DNA from: Fictibacillus fluitans
GTDB taxonomy: Bacteria > Bacillota > Bacilli > Bacillales > Fictibacillaceae
DNA: 64,000 nt
Assembly: GCF_030418125.1 (NCBI RefSeq)
Contig: NZ_JAUHTR010000008.1
Coordinates: 183,027 to 247,026, forward strand
Reading direction: 5' to 3'
Part shown: one piece after another, positions 58,772-64,000 of the stretch
Layout of the letters: every line of letters begins with the position of its first letter
Numbering within the stretch: the first letter of the stretch is position 1
The notes under the pieces: generated by a model
What the model saw: the letters and a program-made list of their open reading frames with translations, nothing else
Told to the model about the DNA's origin: nothing
Databases searched by the model: none
Program-made: the position numbers and the translations under genes

Positions 58772-59470
58772 GTGAAGAAACGACCAATGCTTTTTTCAGC
58801 TCTTTTGGCGGGTGTCACAGTAATATCCGCATGGTACTGGGCAAGCACTCACCAGGAAAGAATGCTCAATGACTATACGAATGAAAAATATGGGTTTGAT
58901 GTAGAGGATATCGGTAATAAGGGAAACCATTCAAATCAGTACACAGTCAAACGAAAAGACAAACCTGAAGATGTGTTTACGATTGAGGCTTCAAGTCAAA
59001 AATTCTCCTCTTATATTGAATATGACAATTATGCAGAAACAGAAATCATCCATGAATTTAACCAGCAGCACAAGAAATCCAAGGAAAATCAAAGACTGGA
59101 ACAGCTTGGATTTCACCATTCCCATGTCACCCATTATTACGGAAATGGTGATGAAGTGAACAAGAGAAAGATTCATGATCTGAAGACGGCGCTCTTTTTG
59201 TACCAAGATAAGGCGATGAACGAATCGGATGCCAGTCGTTTTCTCGAAGCTATTCCGATTATTGAAAGCATCAAGGAAAAACTTACGCCGACAGGTAATG
59301 ACCTTGTGAGGGTGGCTGTGTTCAACTCTCGTTATTATCCTTCCCTATACAAGAATGACACGGAAAACGTCCCCATAAAAGGCGCAGTGAAGTTTTCGAC
59401 AAAACAACTGGAATCTGTCCAAACAATGGAAGAGGCAAGAAAAGCAATCGAAAATGGTTCATATAACTGA
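58772..59470 (+). CDS. Membrane-anchored protein of unknown function
   Basis: 232 residues. One N-terminal helix (about 6-24, LFSALLAGVTVISAWYWAS) is followed by an extracytoplasmic domain with no cysteine and many His and Tyr (LGFHHSHVTHYYGNG; ARNYPSL-like NSRYYPSLYKND). No family recognised. GTG 58772 is chosen because GAGGGAGG lies 8 bases upstream, 10 codons inside the longer frame. A terminator follows directly. Confidence 0.65.
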   Translation: MKKRPMLFSALLAGVTVISAWYWASTHQERMLNDYTNEKYGFDVEDIGNKGNHSNQYTVKRKDKPEDVFTIEASSQKFSSYIEYDNYAETEIIHEFNQQHKKSKENQRLEQLGFHHSHVTHYYGNGDEVNKRKIHDLKTALFLYQDKAMNESDASRFLEAIPIIESIKEKLTPTGNDLVRVAVFNSRYYPSLYKNDTENVPIKGAVKFSTKQLESVQTMEEARKAIENGSYN

Positions 59471-59491
59471 AGAAGCAAACGATAGAAATAG

Positions 59492-59523
59492 AAAAAGACG
59501 TATGCCCATGCAAACGTCTTTTT
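59492..59523. terminator. Bidirectional intrinsic terminator
   Basis: AAAAAGACGT and ACGTCTTTTT with an inner TGC/GCA form a stem between convergent genes, T-runs on both strands. Confidence 0.85.
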
Positions 59524-59532
59524 TAATAAGGA

Positions 59533-60603
59533 TTAGAGAAAAATCATGCCTGCAATTCCGCTCAGTACTCCCAGAACAACGACTGAAGCTGTCACAAATC
59601 CAAGCACACGCTTTGGATAGGATCGTGCTACGATCAGCAATGAAGGCAAGCTCAGCGCAGGAAGCGTGATGAGCAAGGCTGCGGCCGGTCCTTCTCCCAA
59701 TCCGACAAGCATAAATGTCTGGATAATTGGAATTTCAGCAGCCGTCGGTATTACAAACAGCATTCCGGCAAGCGCAAAGCCAATAATCGCAAACAAGCTG
59801 TTTGATGCGGTTTCACTCAGCTGCGGGAACAGCCAAATTCGGGCAGCACCAAGCAACAGGACGGAAAGGATATATGCCGGCCCGATATGAAGCAGCATGG
59901 TCCCCAGGCTCTTCATCCATCTTGTGAAGAACGGTCCCTGCTCCTCTTCAAAAGTTTCGCGCTCTGGCACATCTTCCAAATTTACAGGATCAGCGTCCTT
60001 GGCAAACCTGTTGGCAAGAAAACTGACACCAAATACAAGAATTAGTCCGAAGAACAGACGAAGCACCGTAAATTTCCACGAAAGCACAAAAGTCATGAAA
60101 ATAAGAGTTGCCGGGTTAATGGTCGGGTTGCCCAGCCAGAATGCCAGGCTCGCTCCTATGGAAACCTTCTTTTTACGCATGCCGACTGCCATCGGTGCAG
60201 CACAGCACGTGCACATCATTCCTGGAACGGAGGCCAGTCCGCCGGCAACCGTACTTCCAAATGAGGTTTTCCCCAGAACCTTAAGCAGCCAGCGTGATGG
60301 AAGAAGTACCTGAATCAGTGATCCTAAAAGAATTCCGAGTGCAGCTGCTTTCCATACTGACAGAAAATAAACCTTCGCATAGTCCCAGGCGGATGCCCAT
60401 GGCGAGCTTAATGCTGATTGATCGCCCAATATGGACGGCCCAATGGTATGTGTAGCGGAAGAAGCAATCGCTTTTTGTAGATAAGGCCACCACTTCACAT
60501 AAAGAAGGCCTGCGGCCGCTACAATTAAAAAAATAACAAGAGCCCAGATGGCCTCTTTGTTTCTGGAGCGCACTTGTTGAACCGAATGATTTATTTGAGA
60601 CAT
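59533..60603 (-). CDS. ArsP_1/YraQ-like permease
   Basis: 356 residues with about eight to ten helices. Conserved motifs are GGLASVPGMMCTCCAAPMAVGMRKKKVS (CxCC in a membrane-embedded segment) and FWLGNPTINPATLIFM. The second half repeats the pattern in GMLFVIPTAAEIPIIQTFMLVGLG. PF03773 members include ArsP, which exports trivalent organoarsenicals, but many have unknown substrates. There is no ars operon nearby. Confidence 0.82.
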   Translation of the reverse strand: MSQINHSVQQVRSRNKEAIWALVIFLIVAAAGLLYVKWWPYLQKAIASSATHTIGPSILGDQSALSSPWASAWDYAKVYFLSVWKAAALGILLGSLIQVLLPSRWLLKVLGKTSFGSTVAGGLASVPGMMCTCCAAPMAVGMRKKKVSIGASLAFWLGNPTINPATLIFMTFVLSWKFTVLRLFFGLILVFGVSFLANRFAKDADPVNLEDVPERETFEEEQGPFFTRWMKSLGTMLLHIGPAYILSVLLLGAARIWLFPQLSETASNSLFAIIGFALAGMLFVIPTAAEIPIIQTFMLVGLGEGPAAALLITLPALSLPSLLIVARSYPKRVLGFVTASVVVLGVLSGIAGMIFL

Positions 60604-60770
60604 TTTATCTCCACCTTAACTGTTTTCAGTCTTTATACAATACCCCCTATTATATCACACCAATTGAATTTTTTTGAAGATGAAGTATTATTGGACGGCG
60701 AATATGCATTTCATGTAAAAATATTTTATAATATGAAATAGACGTGTTAAAAAGAAAGGCGGAAAAGCCA

Positions 60771-61823
60771 GTGTTTCAAGATATTGCAATCGAAGAATTA
60801 ATGGCTGCGTACAATAACAAGGAGATTACCCTCATCGATGTGCGGTCACCATCGGAATATAAAGACTCAACAATACCCGGAAGTATGAACATTCCCCTGT
60901 TTAATGATGAAGAACGGGCAGAAGTGGGAACCATCTACAAGCAGGAAAGCTCGGATAAGGCAAAAGAGCGCGGACTTGAAATCTTTTCGGCCAAGCTTCC
61001 TCAATTCATTAAAACTTTTTCTGCGATTGAAGGGCCAAAAGCTGTGTTTTGCTGGCGCGGAGGCATGAGAAGCCGGACGGCAGCAACGGTTCTTGACCTA
61101 ATGGGAATCCGCGCCAAACGCCTTCAGGGAGGCTTCCGCACCTATCGGCAATGGATCGTTAAACAGCTTGGGGAGATGGATTTCACACCACAAGCCTATG
61201 TCCTCCACGGGAACACCGGAACAGGAAAAACGTTGATTCTTAACGAACTCGCCAAACAAGGGTATCCGGTTTTGGACCTGGAAGGACTTGCCGGCCACAG
61301 AGGATCCATTTTTGGAGAAATTGGGCTTGAGCCCAACAACCAGAAGATGTTCGAATCTCTTCTCTTTCATGATCTGGACAAGCTGAATGCCTCCCCTTAT
61401 ATCCTGATGGAGGCTGAAAGTAAGCGGGTCGGCAAGGTGGTTCTGCCCGATTTTGTTACGCAAAAGAAACAGCAGGGTCTGCATATTTTTATCGACATGC
61501 CGGTCAGCGAACGGGTGAATCATATTTTGGAGGATTATCTTCCCTGGGAACACCGGGAGGAATGCCTGGAAGCTTTCAAACGGATTAAACGCCGGATTCA
61601 TACCCCGATCGCCGGCCGTATTGAAGAAGATTTGGAAAGCGGCAATTATCATAGTGCCGTCCGCCTGCTTTTGGAGCACTATTACGATCCGCGCTATGAA
61701 TTCCATGAAAATAATTATGATGAGAATCAACGGATCAACCTGCAAGTCCAAAACAGCAGTGAAGCTATTGTAAAAATTAAAGAAATTATAAAAAAGCGTC
61801 AGCCGGCTCATACGGTACTGTAA
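60771..61823 (+). CDS. mnmH: tRNA 2-selenouridine/geranyl-2-thiouridine synthase MnmH
   Basis: 350 residues. An N-terminal rhodanese domain has the catalytic Cys in VFCWRGGMRSRTAA (about residue 88). A P-loop domain follows (HGNTGTGKTLILNELAKQG, about 145), with ILMEAESKRVGKVVLP. MnmH acts on the wobble U34 of tRNAs for Lys, Gln and Glu: S-geranylation, then replacement of sulphur by selenium using selenophosphate. GTG 60771 follows AAAGGCGG by 8 bases and trims nine residues from the longest frame. No selD gene is in the window. Confidence 0.9.
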   Translation: MFQDIAIEELMAAYNNKEITLIDVRSPSEYKDSTIPGSMNIPLFNDEERAEVGTIYKQESSDKAKERGLEIFSAKLPQFIKTFSAIEGPKAVFCWRGGMRSRTAATVLDLMGIRAKRLQGGFRTYRQWIVKQLGEMDFTPQAYVLHGNTGTGKTLILNELAKQGYPVLDLEGLAGHRGSIFGEIGLEPNNQKMFESLLFHDLDKLNASPYILMEAESKRVGKVVLPDFVTQKKQQGLHIFIDMPVSERVNHILEDYLPWEHREECLEAFKRIKRRIHTPIAGRIEEDLESGNYHSAVRLLLEHYYDPRYEFHENNYDENQRINLQVQNSSEAIVKIKEIIKKRQPAHTVL

Positions 61824-61949
61824 TTCTCACGGTTCCGGCCGGCTTTTCTTACATATATCCACGCCCCATGATTATATTAATACTCATTTTGCACAGCCTG
61901 TAATACACTTATGGAATAAGGATAACTTACAGCAGAAGGAGCTATGTTT

Positions 61950-63737
61950 ATGACAACCTACCAATCAAGAAAAGAGGTTCCTGTTCAAGAACAATGGGAC
62001 CTGAATGATATTTACCCTTCCCTTCAGGAGTGGGAAAAGAATTTTGAAGCAGCAAAAGAAAAAGCTGAAGAATTGAAAAATTATGATGGTAACATTAATT
62101 CTGCACAGTCTCTGCTGGAGTTTCTTACAAAGCAGGAAGAACTTTCACTCTTGTTTAACAAGGTTTATGTTTATGCCATGCTGAGCGTGGACGTCGATAC
62201 CCGTGATTCCCAGGCTCAGTCACTGCTCGACCGGGCCAAGCATGCAGGTGTAAAAATCAGTTCGGCTACCTCCTTCTTCATGCCTTTCCTTTTAAGCCTG
62301 GACGAGGAGCAATTGAAAGCATATATCGCAGAAGAGGAAGGCTTGCGCTATTTTGAAGAAGATCTGTTTGATTCGTTCCGGTATAAATCTCATATTTTGA
62401 GCAAGGAACAGGAGCAGGTCGTCTCCCGACTCGGAGAAGCTCTCTCTTCCCCAAGCGGAACATTTAACATGATTAACAATGCCGACATTCAATTTGGCGA
62501 GGTAACCAAGCCGGACGGTGAAAAAGTAGAGCTGACGCGCGGCATGTATTCGAAATTAATTGAGGAAGAGGACCGGAATGTACGAAAAGAAGCGTACAAA
62601 GCCTACTATAAACCGTACTTATCTCTTAAAAACACCATAGCTTCCACTCTTTCGGCGGCGATCAAAAACAACGTGGCCGTTGCAGAAATTCGAAATTATC
62701 CTTCCGCTCTTGAAAAGGGGTTGTTCGGCGACAATGTCCCAAAGGAAGTCTACGAAAACCTTATTCGTACCACCAAAGAAAATATAGCTTCCATGCACCA
62801 ATACAGTGCGCTCCGAAAAGAAAAGCTTGGACTTGATGAACTGCGCCAATATGACTTGAGCACGCCATTGGTGTCTGGTGTCAAGCTGGACATCTCCTAT
62901 GAGGAAGCCTATCAAACGATGCTGGAGGCGCTTGCACCGCTGGGCAGTCATTATGTGGACACGCTGAAAGAATTTAAAGACGCCAGGTATATTGATGTCA
63001 GGGAAACACCTGGAAAGCGGTCCGGTGCCTACAACCTTGGCCTCTACGGTGTTCACCCATTCGTGCTGCTTAATCACCAGGACGATTTGGACAGCTTGTT
63101 TACCCTTGCGCACGAAATGGGCCATGCGATGCACAGCTATTATTCCAACAAGCATCAGCCAAAGATCACGGCAGGCTACAGCATTTTTGTGGCAGAAGTG
63201 GCTTCCACGGTCAATGAAGTGCTGCTCATCAATTATTTGCTGAATAAAGAAGAAGATCCTCAAATCCGCAAGCATTTATTGAACCATTTTATCGATCAAT
63301 TCAAGGGCACCCTGTTTACTCAGGTCATGTTTGCCGAGTTTGAAATGAAAACCCATGAGCTTGCCGAACAAGGGCAGCCGTTGAATGCTGAGGTGTTCAG
63401 CCAGGTCTATGAAAAGCTGTTCAGGGAATACAATGGGGACACTGTGGTCTTTGATGAAGAAGTAAAATATGGCTGGTCGCGCATCCCTCACTTTTACCGT
63501 CCGTTTTACGTATACAAGTACGCTACCGGATTTGCCTCTGCCATTCACCTTGCGACAAAGATCCTTGATGGGGACACAGAAACCCTCAAAGCGTATCTGG
63601 AGTTCCTGAAAAGCGGAAGCTCCGACTATCCGCTTGAGCTTTTGAAAAAGACGGGTGTCGACCTCTCCACACCAGAACCAATTGTGAATGCGCTGAACCG
63701 CTTTGAAGAGCTGGTTGAGGAGTTCTCACAAGTATAA
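61950..63737 (+). CDS. pepF: Oligoendopeptidase F (M3B metallopeptidase)
   Basis: 595 residues, full length for PepF. The zinc site HEMGHAMHSYY (HExxH, about residue 390) with the third ligand Glu in AEVASTVNE identifies M3 metallopeptidases. The N-terminal helical domain starts QEQWDLNDIYPSLQEWEKNFE. It degrades short peptides in the cytoplasm. ATG 61950 is preferred over ATG 61944 because AAGGAG is then 8 bases upstream rather than 2. Confidence 0.92.
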   Translation: MTTYQSRKEVPVQEQWDLNDIYPSLQEWEKNFEAAKEKAEELKNYDGNINSAQSLLEFLTKQEELSLLFNKVYVYAMLSVDVDTRDSQAQSLLDRAKHAGVKISSATSFFMPFLLSLDEEQLKAYIAEEEGLRYFEEDLFDSFRYKSHILSKEQEQVVSRLGEALSSPSGTFNMINNADIQFGEVTKPDGEKVELTRGMYSKLIEEEDRNVRKEAYKAYYKPYLSLKNTIASTLSAAIKNNVAVAEIRNYPSALEKGLFGDNVPKEVYENLIRTTKENIASMHQYSALRKEKLGLDELRQYDLSTPLVSGVKLDISYEEAYQTMLEALAPLGSHYVDTLKEFKDARYIDVRETPGKRSGAYNLGLYGVHPFVLLNHQDDLDSLFTLAHEMGHAMHSYYSNKHQPKITAGYSIFVAEVASTVNEVLLINYLLNKEEDPQIRKHLLNHFIDQFKGTLFTQVMFAEFEMKTHELAEQGQPLNAEVFSQVYEKLFREYNGDTVVFDEEVKYGWSRIPHFYRPFYVYKYATGFASAIHLATKILDGDTETLKAYLEFLKSGSSDYPLELLKKTGVDLSTPEPIVNALNRFEELVEEFSQV

Positions 63738-63781
63738 GGATGATGTTTAGAGTGGGGCAGTTAACATAATGGGGAGTTGGC

Positions 63782-63871
63782 CAGTAAGATTGCTTTTTTC
63801 GCCAGTAAATATCGATTTTCGGACAGTAAGTCTCTCATTTCGGACAGTAAATGTTCCAAATCGGCCTGTAA
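63782..63871 (+). repeat. Five-unit 21-bp periodic repeat
   Basis: The 6-mer CAGTAA (fifth unit CTGTAA) begins at 63782, 63803, 63824, 63845 and 63866, exactly 21 bp apart, each preceded by CG(G/C)(A/C) and followed by diverged AT-rich sequence. Read on the minus strand it gives a seven-codon repeat with LL at fixed positions. The repeat lies just after pepF, before the final hairpins. Confidence 0.75.
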
Positions 63872-63934
63872 ATGCTCCTTCACCTCGTTTTCAGCCCGGG
63901 GTTCGCCTGGCTCATTTTCATAAAAAACAAGAAA

Positions 63935-63992
63935 ACAGCCCATTTCAGGGCTGTCAGGCTGTCGAGAAACTCTCGACAGCCTGAGTTTTTTT
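63935..63992 (+). terminator. Double hairpin with terminator
   Basis: ACAGCCC/GGGCTGT (63935-63954) is followed by CAGGCTGTCGAG/CTCGACAGCCTG (63955-63983), a perfect 12-bp stem, and then a run of seven Ts. It ends the pepF transcript or a following one outside the window. Confidence 0.85.
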
Positions 63993-64000
63993 ATCTACTT

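Noticed and set aside
63761..63943. 60-codon minus-strand ORF over the 21-bp repeats
   Set aside because: No ribosome binding site, and its heptad pattern follows directly from the DNA repeat, so it is treated as a by-product of the repeat.

Overview
The window comes from a low-to-mid GC, Gram-positive, endospore-forming bacterium, most likely a Bacillaceae member (Bacillus, Fictibacillus or a relative; genus not resolvable here). The evidence is AGGAGG-type ribosome binding sites with frequent TTG and GTG starts, T-rich intrinsic terminators, sigma-A, sigma-K-like and CcpA-type sites, and Bacillus-specific families: Fra/YdhG, BstA/YfiT, KhtTU, SinI-like, YozG/YoaS-like, YczE, a GerAB remnant and a BxpB-like spore-surface protein. 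It is chromosomal accessory and housekeeping DNA. I see no rRNA, tRNA, CRISPR array, prophage or complete insertion sequence.

Layout. 1-4 kb: a heme-stress module on the minus strand (HssR, HssS, HrtB, HrtA). 4-5.1 kb: an orphan gerAB pseudogene with three frameshifts. 5.2-9.3 kb: a His-rich YmaF-like protein, a VOC protein, an aldose-epimerase-like protein and a GntR/ABC exporter operon. 9.3-17 kb: a LiaSR/DesKR-type two-component pair, a DUF817 protein, a YozG/YoaS-like pair, frataxin-like Fra, small metabolic enzymes and a broken methyltransferase. 17-25 kb: an exosporium-like protein with a Ser/Lys tail, PhzF, an M23 peptidase, a YkgJ-like/pentapeptide protein with a DUF4003 partner, two PhnB-like proteins, an MFS transporter and YczE. 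25-34.8 kb: a dicarboxylate/amino-acid symporter, an ECF41 sigma factor with its oxidoreductase and target promoter, hydrolases, BstA, an O-methyltransferase, a SinI-domain protein behind Spo0A-box-like sites, and MFS transport. 34.8-46 kb: a SNF2 helicase, a ROK/MFS pair, GndA, an Old Yellow Enzyme, a hotdog thioesterase and a secreted GH3 glycosidase under a cre site. 46-64 kb: TetR with a divergent monooxygenase, a GDSL esterase, a nucleoside hydrolase, a TipA-type MerR, a WGxxGxxG-CTERM protein, a DUF2243/CtaG-like/VOC operon, the KhtTU K+/H+ antiporter, a catalytic-domain-only tyrosine recombinase, an ABC-F protein behind an attenuator, an ArsP-type permease, MnmH and PepF.

The clearest regulatory circuits are: (1) the ECF41 operon, where all three ECF41 protein motifs and a TGTCACA-N16-CGTC promoter occur together; (2) an ABC-F gene preceded by a perfect 22-bp terminator palindrome whose 5' arm can also pair with CTGCGG copies upstream; (3) a TipA-like MerR gene with a 19-bp-spaced promoter and a near-perfect palindrome; (4) a SinI-domain gene behind clustered Spo0A-box-like sequences; and (5) a CcpA cre at the start of GH3 transcription. 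Coordinates use the start codon best supported by a ribosome binding site, often inside the longest open frame. Functional names rest on recognised motifs and remembered family sequences, not on database searches.
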